A DNA stretch of 64,000 nt, taken from contig NZ_CH724125.1 of the NCBI RefSeq assembly GCF_000153345.1, positions 313,653 through 377,652 of the forward strand, written 5' to 3'. The translations under genes and the position numbers were made by a program. Each line of letters opens with the position of its first letter. Position 1 is the first letter of the stretch. Of the stretch, positions 52,378 through 61,332 are shown one piece after another. This DNA comes from Neptuniibacter caesariensis. Its GTDB lineage: Bacteria; Pseudomonadota; Gammaproteobacteria; Pseudomonadales; Balneatricaceae. A model generated the notes under the pieces. The model was given only the letters and a program-made list of their open reading frames with translations, did not search any database and was not told the origin of the DNA.

Positions 52378-52956
52378 ATCTTCAAGTTAACATATACTGC
52401 TCTGATTCTTGTTCTTATAAGCGGTGGCTCGCTCTATGCAAGTGAACATTTTGTTCAAACAGAACATGATGATTTTGAGCTGTATTCGGCTGACGGTTAT
52501 CGGCTCTTTAGATATAGAAGCCCTACGCCGCTGCAAAGTGAATATGCTGAGAACCTGACCACCCAGCAGTTATTTACTTTTTTAAGATCTCGCAAACCTC
52601 CGTACTTATTAGATGTTCAGCCTGTTCCCTGGAACCGTGTATTTATAGAGAAAGAAGATCGTTATCACATTCCTGGAAGCATGTGGTTGCCAAATGTTGG
52701 TTTAGGTGAGCTAGAGGCGGAGTGGAAAGAATACTTTCGCTCAAACTTAGAGAAGCTCACGCAACGTGATAAAAACGCTGCGGTTGTAATATACTGCCGT
52801 GCTGATTGCTGGATGTCTTGGAATGCACTTAAGAGAGCATCTGGCTGGGGATATACTCAATTATACTGGTACCGTAATGGTACAGATGGTTGGGCTGAGC
52901 ATGGCTTAGAGATGGTTAAAGCCATACCCGTTCCTCTAATAAGGAAGAACAAATAG
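52378..52956 (+). CDS. PQQ-dependent catabolism-associated CXXCW-motif protein, non-canonical start or frameshift
   Basis: A secreted rhodanese-like protein of about 192 residues. The frame is open from 52366 to the stop at 52956; a hydrophobic signal-like segment (KLTYTALILVLISGG) is followed by the mature part, and the family signature CRADCW is at about 140-145. No ATG, GTG or TTG lies near the signal peptide: the codon seven bases after AAGGAA (52365-52370) is ATC 52378, while an ATG at 52362 is in another frame. Either ATC initiates, or one base is missing or extra near 52362-52387. The first ATG in frame is at 52681, which would remove the signal peptide and half the domain. Confidence 0.72.
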   Translation: MFKLTYTALILVLISGGSLYASEHFVQTEHDDFELYSADGYRLFRYRSPTPLQSEYAENLTTQQLFTFLRSRKPPYLLDVQPVPWNRVFIEKEDRYHIPGSMWLPNVGLGELEAEWKEYFRSNLEKLTQRDKNAAVVIYCRADCWMSWNALKRASGWGYTQLYWYRNGTDGWAEHGLEMVKAIPVPLIRKNK

Positions 52957-53045
52957 CAGCTAGGTATGGTTTTAGTCCCGATTAGACTCAGGATGAGCAA
53001 ACACACCAAGGTGTAATAATAAATATAATTATTGGAGATATTGTC

Positions 53046-53714
53046 GTGTACAAGATCCTGATTGCGGATGACCACCCGCTTTTTCGAGAAGCAATCATCA
53101 ATGTTATTGTGAATAGCTTCACTGGGTGCCAGACTCTTGAAACTGAAGATCTGGATAGCGCGTTAGAAATTGCGAAAAACGAAGAAGATCTTGACCTGAT
53201 ACTACTCGATCTGAACATGCCGGGCATGAATGGACTCAATGGATTGATTACCTTGCGTAACGATCTTCCTACGGTTCCGGTTGTCATTGTCTCAGCGGAA
53301 GAAGACAAGCAGATTGTTTTGCAAGCGATTACCTATGGTGCGGTTGGCTTTATCACTAAGTCTTCACCACGCGATCAGATGACGGATGCACTTCAACAAA
53401 TACTGGCAGGTAATGTCTATCTGCCTTCAGATATAATCCGTGCCAGCCAGCCTGATAACCGTCGTTCACAACGCAAAGACGACAACCAAATTCCCCCTGA
53501 ATTATTATCATCCTTAACACGTAGACAGCTACTGGTGCTTGAGCGTATGTCAAAGGGTGAGTCAAACAAGCAGATCGCATATAACCTAAATATTGCTGAA
53601 ACCACGGTTAAGGCACATGTTTCTGCGATCCTGCGTAAGTTAGGTGTTCACAACCGAATCCAGGCCGTACTTTCGGCAGGTAACATAGACTTTAATGAGT
53701 ATCTAAAACGCTGA
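53046..53714 (+). CDS. erbR: LuxR-type response regulator ErbR
   Basis: A 222-residue regulator with phosphoacceptor D55 (LLDLNMPG) and a C-terminal LuxR helix-turn-helix ([20 protein letters not shown]). It closely resembles ErbR (AgmR) of Pseudomonas aeruginosa, which switches on ethanol oxidation genes. It starts with GTG 53046 with GGAG eight bases upstream. It has a terminator and stands between the CXXCW and hemerythrin genes. Confidence 0.92.
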   Translation: MYKILIADDHPLFREAIINVIVNSFTGCQTLETEDLDSALEIAKNEEDLDLILLDLNMPGMNGLNGLITLRNDLPTVPVVIVSAEEDKQIVLQAITYGAVGFITKSSPRDQMTDALQQILAGNVYLPSDIIRASQPDNRRSQRKDDNQIPPELLSSLTRRQLLVLERMSKGESNKQIAYNLNIAETTVKAHVSAILRKLGVHNRIQAVLSAGNIDFNEYLKR

Positions 53715-53736
53715 TTGGTAAATAGTCCATTGAATT

Positions 53737-53761
53737 AAAAGCTGCTGTTGCAGCTTTTTTT
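53737..53761 (+). terminator. Terminator after erbR
   Basis: AAAGCTGC-TGTT-GCAGCTTT stem followed by T-run, 23 bp after the stop. Confidence 0.88.
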
Positions 53762-53806
53762 ATGCTTGAATTAAATTAGATCTTAATATGTTGAAGGAAC
53801 AGCATC

Positions 53807-54196
53807 GTGAGAAACATTGTCTGGGATAAGAAATTTGAATTGGGGCATGAAAAGATCGATTTTGAACACAGAATCTTCTTGGATCTTATCAGAAGCTGTA
53901 GCCTGCTCGATGAAGACAGGCTGCGCTCCAGCCGTTTATTACGTGAAGTTGAGAAATATGCTGACTTCCACTTTCTTAGTGAAGAAAATCTGATGCTGGA
54001 TATCAATTATCCAGATTACGAAGAGCACAGAGCTGAGCACGAGTATCTATTGGCGCAGCTTAAAGAGAAGTGTTTCGAATACAAGCATCACGACATAGAA
54101 CTGTCTGAACTCACTGGTTTCCTATTCGAATGGTTTGCCCTTCACACTACGCAGGTAGAAGCTAAGCTGACGCGCTACATTAAAGCTCAGCAATAG
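53807..54196 (+). CDS. Bacteriohemerythrin-domain protein
   Basis: A 129-residue four-helix di-iron protein. Expected ligands are H21 (DFEH), H55 with E59 (HFLSEEN), H74 and H78 (EEHRAEHEY) and H113; the usual final aspartate is glutamate E118 (HTTQVEA). It could bind oxygen or nitric oxide. It starts with GTG after AAGGAA, ends overlapping the convergent kinase gene end by 10 bp, and lies between ErbR and the NahK-like kinase. Confidence 0.9.
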   Translation: MRNIVWDKKFELGHEKIDFEHRIFLDLIRSCSLLDEDRLRSSRLLREVEKYADFHFLSEENLMLDINYPDYEEHRAEHEYLLAQLKEKCFEYKHHDIELSELTGFLFEWFALHTTQVEAKLTRYIKAQQ

Positions 54197-56781
54197 GCTG
54201 TGTTTGATTGCTCAACCAGGTGAATCAGGGTTGTTTTAAGCTTCAGCGGCTTAACAGGCTTATTTAAGAGCATAAAACCAAGGTCTCTGATCTCCTGGTT
54301 TAGCTCTTTACTGTAGTTCGCCGTAATCATGAGCACGGGTAATGGACGATTCAGGTGTTTAATTACTTCACGGGCTGCATCAATGCCTGTTTCGTCGTTG
54401 TCCAGATGATAATCAGCAATTAATACATTCACGTCAGAGTCGTCGAAGCGGACCTTAGTTGCCAAATCATCAAAGGAAAGTGCCGTTATTAGATTACATC
54501 CCCAGCCTTCGAGGAGCGTTGCCATTCCCTGGCAGATAGATTCATCATTATCTATCAACCAGATATTTGCTTGTTCAAGTCCCTTGGAAAACACGGGCTG
54601 ATTTGGCCCTGTTAATTCAGGAGAAAAAGCAGGTTCGCCTTTTGGTACCTTAACCGCAAAAACAGACCCCTTCCCCTCTTTGGAGTCGACCCTGATCTCG
54701 TGACCCAGAACGCGGGAAATTTTATCAACAATCGCCAAGCCAAGGCCCAGACCTTTTTCGCAGCCAGACTGTTGGTGAGGCAGACGTTTAAACTCCTGAA
54801 AGATTTCCTGAACTTTGTTTTCTGGTATACCTACCCCCGTATCATGGACCTCGATCCAGATATCATCACCATCACGTCTGCAGCCAAAAAGGATTTTACC
54901 GTCTGGCGTGTAACGAATCGCATTGGTCAGAAAGTTACGCAGAATGCGAGCTAATAACTGAGAATCGGAGCGGACGGTTGTATTGCAATTGACTGCACTG
55001 AACTCCAGATTTTCACTAATAGCAAGCTGCTGAAATTCAGTAGAAAGTGTATTCATAAGATCTAACAGACTGAAATTAATCACATCGGCAGTAACAACCC
55101 CCGCATCCAGCTTCGATATATCCACTAGCGTGCGTAAAAGTGATTCGACATCGTCCAGTGAATTAGAAACCGACTGGGCGAGTGAGCAGTTCCTTGGATC
55201 TTTTATCTGCTCAGACAATGCCCCTGAAAACAGCCTGGCTGCATTTAGTGGCTGTAGCAAATCATGACTTACTGCCGCCAAAAACTTGGTTTTAGAGAGA
55301 TTGGCTTGCTCTGCTTCCATCTTGGCGTCTAGCAGTCTTGATTCAACCTCTACACGTTCCTGAATTTCGGATCTTAGCTGCTCGTTTAATTCAGTTAACT
55401 CGGAGGTGCGTTCTTCTACTCTCTGCTCAAGAAGTTGATGCGACAATTCTAGTGCTTCGGCCGATCGTCTTCGCTCAGTGATATCACGTATCATGACAAA
55501 GAAACCATCCGGCTCACCTTTATTGTCGATATTTGCCACATAAGATTTCAGCATATAACGATCTTCACCCAGCGCGTTTCTCTGCCAGGCTTCAAATGTG
55601 ACATTTTCACCAGACAGAGCACGGTCTATGTAGGGCTTCAATTCAAGATATTGAGCATCTGTATAAACAGCAAAGATGTCTTTACCGTTCAACTCAGTAT
55701 CACCTTTACCAAACCATTGGTTATAGACTTTATTGGTGAAACGATAATTTAGCTCCTGATCAAGATAGGCTATTAATGCAGGAACATTATCGGTGATTAA
55801 GCGGATCCACTGTTCACTTTGCCTCAGCGATTCAGCATATCTGTGCCGTTCAGTAATGTCGGTATAGGTGTTAACAAACCCACCTTGTGGCATCGGATGG
55901 GTTCTGACTTCTATCACCTGACCATTGGCACCACGTTGTTCTGAGGCTAACACCTCACCCTGTTGCGCGGCGGTCAGTGCATGCTGAAGTATCGAGTGGT
56001 TATCTAGCATAAGTGCAGCGAAAGGCGGATAAGCTTCAACCTGCGCGCCATCGACACCAGTGAGGTCCAGGAATCGATCATTCCATAGTTCGACACGGCC
56101 TTCAGGTGTAACCAAAACAACACCCTGGGACAGATTGTCCACGGTATTCTGTAAGAGCTTGGTTTTCTGTGCCAGCGCAAGCTCTCTATCAGCCATCTCA
56201 CGCTCTTTTATCGCTGTAATGTCTGTGTAGAGGATAACCAGTCCGCCTTCTGCTGTGGGACGTTCTGACATCTGGATCCAGCGGCTATCTCTTAACCTAA
56301 AAACCTTACTGTCTGAATTGGTTGCTGGATACTCTTCTCTAACCAGACCACTTTCGCGGGCAAGGCGATTAATATCATTAATTGTTATGCCTGTTTTGAT
56401 TTCCAGGCCTGTTTCCGCCCAGACCCTGCTGAATTTACTATTAAACAGGACAATTTTTCTATCCTGATCAAAGAGCACAAAGGCATCGGAAATGCTTTCA
56501 ATAGCATCAATCAGTCGCTGGTTGGCTAAAGCGGCAATTTCGTTGGCTTTTTTAAGCGCGCGGTGACTGATTTTTAACTCAGATAACACCCGATTCAATG
56601 CATCCGTTCGTTCGCGTACCTGTTCCGCTAATATCACCGAGTGTTCAAAGGCAGAATAAGGGTTGGCACCCTGGCAGCCTCCAGCTTCCACTCGCTCAAT
56701 CAATACCGCATTAATTTTTTTGAGTTTGTTATTCTCATATTCGAGCTGAGAAATGCGCTCTTGTAGCGTTTGGTCAGACAT
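54187..56781 (-). CDS. nahK: Hybrid PAS sensor histidine kinase, NahK/ErcS'-like
   Basis: An 864-residue cytoplasmic hybrid kinase: N-terminal coiled coil, three PAS domains (about 90-200, 205-320 and 325-445), a second coiled coil, HisKA (FLAAVSHDLLQPLNAARL), HATPase (NAIRYTPDG, GLGLGLAIVDKI) and a C-terminal receiver (ADYHLDND). ATG 56781 has GGAGG seven bases upstream and overlaps the FIST gene by 8 bp; an earlier in-frame start is less likely. Order FIST then kinase matches NosP-NahK of Pseudomonas aeruginosa, where NahK is inhibited by NO-bound NosP and is also called ErcS'. Confidence 0.9.
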   Translation of the reverse strand: MSDQTLQERISQLEYENNKLKKINAVLIERVEAGGCQGANPYSAFEHSVILAEQVRERTDALNRVLSELKISHRALKKANEIAALANQRLIDAIESISDAFVLFDQDRKIVLFNSKFSRVWAETGLEIKTGITINDINRLARESGLVREEYPATNSDSKVFRLRDSRWIQMSERPTAEGGLVILYTDITAIKEREMADRELALAQKTKLLQNTVDNLSQGVVLVTPEGRVELWNDRFLDLTGVDGAQVEAYPPFAALMLDNHSILQHALTAAQQGEVLASEQRGANGQVIEVRTHPMPQGGFVNTYTDITERHRYAESLRQSEQWIRLITDNVPALIAYLDQELNYRFTNKVYNQWFGKGDTELNGKDIFAVYTDAQYLELKPYIDRALSGENVTFEAWQRNALGEDRYMLKSYVANIDNKGEPDGFFVMIRDITERRRSAEALELSHQLLEQRVEERTSELTELNEQLRSEIQERVEVESRLLDAKMEAEQANLSKTKFLAAVSHDLLQPLNAARLFSGALSEQIKDPRNCSLAQSVSNSLDDVESLLRTLVDISKLDAGVVTADVINFSLLDLMNTLSTEFQQLAISENLEFSAVNCNTTVRSDSQLLARILRNFLTNAIRYTPDGKILFGCRRDGDDIWIEVHDTGVGIPENKVQEIFQEFKRLPHQQSGCEKGLGLGLAIVDKISRVLGHEIRVDSKEGKGSVFAVKVPKGEPAFSPELTGPNQPVFSKGLEQANIWLIDNDESICQGMATLLEGWGCNLITALSFDDLATKVRFDDSDVNVLIADYHLDNDETGIDAAREVIKHLNRPLPVLMITANYSKELNQEIRDLGFMLLNKPVKPLKLKTTLIHLVEQSNTAYC

Positions 56782-57928
56782 TAACATTCCTCCCAATCGC
56801 CACAGCGGTGAAGGTCTGATTGATATGCATCCCTTCCATCTGCTCACCGTAGGTATTAAAACCAATCACGTTATTCTGACGAAGAATCTCAGATACAGAT
56901 TCGGAATACCCAAGCCTTTCGCATTCCAGCCTTCTTAGGAAGCAGTCACAACCAAGAATCAGCTGTGGCTCGCCAATACGGGCTTTAATCTCATCGATTT
57001 TTTTTAGTAAGTCAGATGCTAAATCACCTGGTTTCATCTCAGTCAGTACAATTCCGTTTTCAACGGCACAGTAGAATTTAAGGCTCAAATCATCATTAAC
57101 CTGTTGAATCGAGCGAACAAAGAATTCATCGCCCAGTTTGACCGCAATGGGATTTAGCGCAAAAACTTCGTGGTTTAGATCATCAACATTAACCCCAATC
57201 ACTCTCGCATACTCGACAGCTGCTGGCTCAGCATTGAGTTCATAAACAGTTCTTGTCTCCGCATCTGCAGCTGTAACTACCAGCTTTTCATGCTCCTGAT
57301 GCATATGATGTGTACTGAAAACTTCAAAGTCATAAATCGTATTGATAAGCATGATGACTGCGGCGTCAGTGTGGAATTCCCCATCGAAGAACACATGGGT
57401 TTTTGCAAGGTGGATATCATCCCCTGCAGAACCACCAAAATGAGGGATACTTCCCAAAGCTGCATTAAGTGCAACCAGAACATTCTCTTCTTGTATAGAA
57501 AGACCATCCAAAAGCGTCAGGGCAAATGTATTGCCTTTAATTGGGGCGGTTTCGTGTGACCTGCAATCATTTATCAATTGATCGACAAGCTTTTGCGCAT
57601 CAGTTAATTCAAAGTCTTCCAGGCACTCAATGGCAGCTATTTCAAGAGCAAAGCCTTGCTTTTCAAAGCCTATGGCTGTGATACAGCCCTGGCCATATCC
57701 ATTGGGGGTAATTTCTCCAGCTGTAGTGCATCCAACAAGCTTCACCGTCTGAAAGTTTTCATTAAGAGCAAAGGATAGCGCTTGAAGGTCATATTCTGCA
57801 GAACAGAAGAATATAACAGACGAAATTTCGGTAGATGAAAGCTGTTGCTTTAACTCAGCAGCAGCGGTAGCAGGGTTGTTGCTAAAGGATGAGGCTGTTA
57901 AAAAAGCATTCTCTTGAGTCAAAGTCAC
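56774..57928 (-). CDS. nosP: FIST-domain sensor protein, NosP-like
   Basis: A 384-residue cytoplasmic protein with an N-terminal FIST_N and a C-terminal FIST_C domain; typical segments are GCTTAGEITPNGYG and IPHFGGSAGDD. It has no signal peptide or membrane span. Its stop overlaps the start of the hybrid kinase. In P. aeruginosa the equivalent NosP binds haem and NO and represses its kinase; that this protein does so is inference from order and family. Confidence 0.88.
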   Translation of the reverse strand: MTLTQENAFLTASSFSNNPATAAAELKQQLSSTEISSVIFFCSAEYDLQALSFALNENFQTVKLVGCTTAGEITPNGYGQGCITAIGFEKQGFALEIAAIECLEDFELTDAQKLVDQLINDCRSHETAPIKGNTFALTLLDGLSIQEENVLVALNAALGSIPHFGGSAGDDIHLAKTHVFFDGEFHTDAAVIMLINTIYDFEVFSTHHMHQEHEKLVVTAADAETRTVYELNAEPAAVEYARVIGVNVDDLNHEVFALNPIAVKLGDEFFVRSIQQVNDDLSLKFYCAVENGIVLTEMKPGDLASDLLKKIDEIKARIGEPQLILGCDCFLRRLECERLGYSESVSEILRQNNVIGFNTYGEQMEGMHINQTFTAVAIGRNVNV

Positions 57929-58045
57929 AGGATCCCGAAATGTTTATTAAATTCATTCTAGGACCGGAGGATCAATCCCAAAATACTACTTGTGACCCCT
58001 TTTACGCTTCGAGCAGGCATGCTAACGGGATATAGAAATTACCTG

Positions 58046-59779
58046 TCACTGATTGGAAATATGCGTAAGCAGAGCCCTGAGCTTGCCAGGTTTAACTGGC
58101 TTGTTTATAACCTGAAGTTCAAGTTGAGCAAATAACTGTCGGCATTCATCACTGCGATCTGCAGTGAGCATCACTCCAGGTATATCTAGGCCTAATTTAT
58201 TCCGCACCGCTTTTATCGCATCCGTTCCTAGCTTGTCATAATCAAGATGGTAATCGGCAAGAATAATATCAGGTATAAATTCCTTGCATGCATCAATAGC
58301 TTCAAACTCAGATGACGCTGTAGTCACCAGGCATCCCCATTGAGTCAGAAGCGCATACATACTGCTGAGGATGTTCTCTTCATTATCGATCACCAGTACA
58401 GCTAATTGATTCAAAGGCTCATGTACCTGAAAACCAAACCCTGGAGCATGGACCACTTCACCTTGTGGCTCAGCAATGGGTACTTCGATAGAAAACATTG
58501 AGCCTTTTCCATCGATCGAGCTAAGTTTCAATTGATGGCCCAGCATATTTGCAATTCGATCTACTATAGCCAGGCCTAACCCCACGCCCTGACGATCTTT
58601 CGCCGTATGACACTCGAGCTGCTGGAACTCTTTAAAAATCTCGTTCTGCTTGTCGTCAGGTATACCTGTACCAGTATCCCAAACCTGAATACTCAATACC
58701 TGCCCTTTGCGACGACAACCCACTAGAACCCGTCCTTCGTCAGTGTAACGAATAGCATTACTGATAAAGTTTCGGATGATTCTCAAGAGCAGCCTTGAAT
58801 CGCTTCTAACCATCGCTGAGCTATCCAATCCCTTCAAAGTGAGGCCTTTATTCTCAGCAACCGGTTGAAACTCCCCTACCATTGAATTGATCAATTGACT
58901 AATTCTGAAATCAGTTATATCCGGCTTAACTGCGTTTTGGTCCAGCTTGGATATATCTAAAAGGTCCGTTAAAAGATCCTCTGCATTTTCTAATGCAAGA
59001 TGAACCCTTTCTACAAGATGGGCATCCTGTTCCTGGAGAGCTCTTTCCCGTAATGCTGCAATAAGTAACCGTGCGGCATTCATCGGCTGAAGGAGGTCAT
59101 GGCTGGCAGCTGCAAGGTACTTATCTTTGCTTTTGTTAGCGTCCTCAGCGGCCTCTTTAGCTACTTTAAGCTCCTTTTGGATCTGTTCACGTTCAGATAT
59201 TTCCTGCCAGAGCTTATCGTTGAGTGACACAAGTTCCTGAGTCCTGGAAGCAACCCGTTCTTCAAGCTCTTCATTGAGGCGCTTAAGTTTGTCCTGTGTT
59301 TTCTTACGTTCCGTAATATCCTGAACGAATGCCTCAATGGTTGGGGCAGCCCCTTCAGTTTGTTTTAGCAGCGCATTGATAGATACGTGCACGCACTGTC
59401 CATCCGCTCGTAAAAATAGTGTTTCAAAACCAAAGACTCGTCCGTATTGAACCAGGTGATAACGAAAATCTGCATAAGCATCTGCACAGCAAAAGAGTAA
59501 TGATTCTAAGTGCCTTATCTTGTCACAAAACTGCTCAGCGCTTGTGTAACCACAGATTTTTACAATAGCCGGGTTTGCGGTTAGTACAGGTCCATCCAAC
59601 ATAACCTGAAAAATGCCATGCTGGGCATTTTCAAATAACCACTTATAGCGGTTCTTTTCAGCTTCCAGCTCATCAATTTTTGTAACAAGTTCAGGGTAGT
59701 AGCTTTTCCTTGCCGAATGATTCCCCAGACCAATAAGGTTTGTTACGGTTTGGCCAGGTTTATCAGAGTGCTTCTTCAT
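58046..59779 (-). CDS. ercS: Hybrid PAS sensor histidine kinase, ErcS-like
   Basis: A 577-residue cytoplasmic hybrid kinase: coiled coil, one PAS domain (about 42-165), second coiled coil, HisKA (YLAAASHDLLQPMNAARL), HATPase (NAIRYTDEG, GVGLGLAIVDRI) and a C-terminal receiver (ILADYHLDYD). Its start overlaps the end of ercA by 17 bp, so the two are translationally coupled. Place beside ercA matches ErcS of Pseudomonas aeruginosa, part of the ethanol regulatory cascade with ErbR. Confidence 0.88.
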   Translation of the reverse strand: MKKHSDKPGQTVTNLIGLGNHSARKSYYPELVTKIDELEAEKNRYKWLFENAQHGIFQVMLDGPVLTANPAIVKICGYTSAEQFCDKIRHLESLLFCCADAYADFRYHLVQYGRVFGFETLFLRADGQCVHVSINALLKQTEGAAPTIEAFVQDITERKKTQDKLKRLNEELEERVASRTQELVSLNDKLWQEISEREQIQKELKVAKEAAEDANKSKDKYLAAASHDLLQPMNAARLLIAALRERALQEQDAHLVERVHLALENAEDLLTDLLDISKLDQNAVKPDITDFRISQLINSMVGEFQPVAENKGLTLKGLDSSAMVRSDSRLLLRIIRNFISNAIRYTDEGRVLVGCRRKGQVLSIQVWDTGTGIPDDKQNEIFKEFQQLECHTAKDRQGVGLGLAIVDRIANMLGHQLKLSSIDGKGSMFSIEVPIAEPQGEVVHAPGFGFQVHEPLNQLAVLVIDNEENILSSMYALLTQWGCLVTTASSEFEAIDACKEFIPDIILADYHLDYDKLGTDAIKAVRNKLGLDIPGVMLTADRSDECRQLFAQLELQVINKPVKPGKLRALLTHISNQ

Positions 59780-60926
59780 AAACGGCTTCTACATCACGCT
59801 GATTTGATTTGCGTGGATTGGTTAAAATACAAGGGTCGTCTAATGCATGTTCAGACAGCACCGGAATATCAGTAATATTAACGCCACTTTCAGCAAGCTT
59901 TTGGGTTAATCCTACATCCGCTTTTAGAGTAATAACCCTTTGCATCAGGGCTTTTTGAATTTGAGGTGTATTTAGCCCTCGGGTATCAATACCCATGGTT
60001 TCAGCAACCACCTTAAATCTGTCGCTGGCTTCTTTGTAGTTAAAATCAATAACGTGTTCTAACAACATTGCATTGCAAAGACCATGAGGAAGGTCTAAAT
60101 AACCTCCAAGACTATGTGACATAGCATGCACAGCACCTAGTATTGCATTTGAAAAAGCTAAGCCAGCTTTCATGGAGCCAAGCATTACTTGCTCACGAAT
60201 ATGAATATCACCAGGATTTTCTACCAGTGTGACTATGTTCTCATTTATGAGCTTCATAGCGTCTAACGCATGCATATCCGTTAAGGGGCCTGAGCCTGTA
60301 GAAACAAATGCTTCAATGGCATGAACCAATGCGTCAATTCCGGTACATGCACTAAGAAACGGATCCATTGTCATGGTCGTTTCAGGATCGATTAAAGCGA
60401 CATCAGGCACCACAGCTTTACTGACTATGGAAATTTTAACCTTCTCAATTGGATCCGATATGATTGCGAACTGAGATACATCTGCTGATGTGCCCGCTGT
60501 GGTTGGGATAAAGATAAGTGGTGGAATAGGCAGATGTATCGTATCTATACCTTCATAATCAAGGATATGTCTGCCGTTGGCGCTGACAATGCCAATTCCT
60601 TTGGCGCAATCCATCGGGCTGCCCCCACCCACAGCGACAATAACGTTACAATTATGTTCCTGATAGATTTGGGCGCCCTTCATAACCTCTTGAGTACGGG
60701 GGTTAGGAGAAACATCACTAAAAGTGACGTGTTCTATATCCGCTTCAGAAAGAAGATCAGCAACTTCCTTTAGCCAGCCGGCTTCAGCTACTCCAGGATC
60801 TGACACAATAAGTACTTTTCTGGCACCGAATGTATTTGCGTAGTTGGCAACAGAATTTCTCGCCCCCACCCCAAAAATAATCTCGGGTGAGACAAACTTA
60901 CGCAGGTTGGATATATCGCTACTCAT
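59763..60926 (-). CDS. ercA: Iron-containing alcohol dehydrogenase ErcA
   Basis: A 387-residue group III (Fe-type) NAD-dependent alcohol dehydrogenase. The nucleotide motif is GGGSPMD and metal ligands are about D198, H202 (DALVHAIEA), H267 and H281 (VHAMSHSLGG, DLPHG). I start at ATG 60926, matching ErcA of Pseudomonas; a GTG at 60935 in frame is possible. In P. aeruginosa ErcA is needed for induction of ethanol oxidation rather than for bulk catalysis. First gene of the operon with ercS. Confidence 0.92.
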   Translation of the reverse strand: MSSDISNLRKFVSPEIIFGVGARNSVANYANTFGARKVLIVSDPGVAEAGWLKEVADLLSEADIEHVTFSDVSPNPRTQEVMKGAQIYQEHNCNVIVAVGGGSPMDCAKGIGIVSANGRHILDYEGIDTIHLPIPPLIFIPTTAGTSADVSQFAIISDPIEKVKISIVSKAVVPDVALIDPETTMTMDPFLSACTGIDALVHAIEAFVSTGSGPLTDMHALDAMKLINENIVTLVENPGDIHIREQVMLGSMKAGLAFSNAILGAVHAMSHSLGGYLDLPHGLCNAMLLEHVIDFNYKEASDRFKVVAETMGIDTRGLNTPQIQKALMQRVITLKADVGLTQKLAESGVNITDIPVLSEHALDDPCILTNPRKSNQRDVEAVYEEAL

Positions 60927-61124
60927 TACAGGCACCCATATAACATCAGCATGCCAGTAATGGCGCTAATTATTATTGTTTTAATAACTTTTGAGTCTAC
61001 CTCATAGAGATGCTTCGCCCAAGCATCCTTAAGGACAATTTCATAGTCAATTTTGTTTAGAGTTCATTAACATTATTAGTGTCTAATCCATTGAACTAGC
61101 ATGGTTTTTAATAATGTGGCAGGC

Positions 61125-61149
61125 AAAAAAAAGCCTGCAAGCTGCAGGC
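61125..61149 (-). terminator. Terminator of the pqqE-pqqH-like operon
   Basis: GCCTGC-AAGCT-GCAGGC followed on the minus strand by eight T. It is about 185 bp beyond the prolyl oligopeptidase stop. The rest of the 406-bp gap 60927-61332 has no convincing gene. Confidence 0.87.
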
Positions 61150-61332
61150 AAAGTACGACGGTTAGAGCTCTTAGACAGATAACTCAAAGCCAGAGAGTGG
61201 ATATAAAGAAACAGTGCTTCTTCAATAAGATAATTATCTCTGCATTCGATAAGTTATGCTGCTCTGCAACAGAACGATATTTTCTAATACTTTGGTCTGC
61301 CGTCTTTAGATAAGTAAAACAGTGCAAGACAA

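Noticed and set aside
52681-52956. Short 91-residue reading frame starting at ATG 52681 as the real gene
   Set aside because: The same frame is open 300 bases further upstream, encodes a signal peptide and the first half of the CXXCW domain, and has a ribosome site before 52378.
61101-61313. 70-residue plus-strand reading frame between ercA and the S9 peptidase
   Set aside because: No ribosome site, no recognisable features, and it runs across the minus-strand terminator at 61125-61149.
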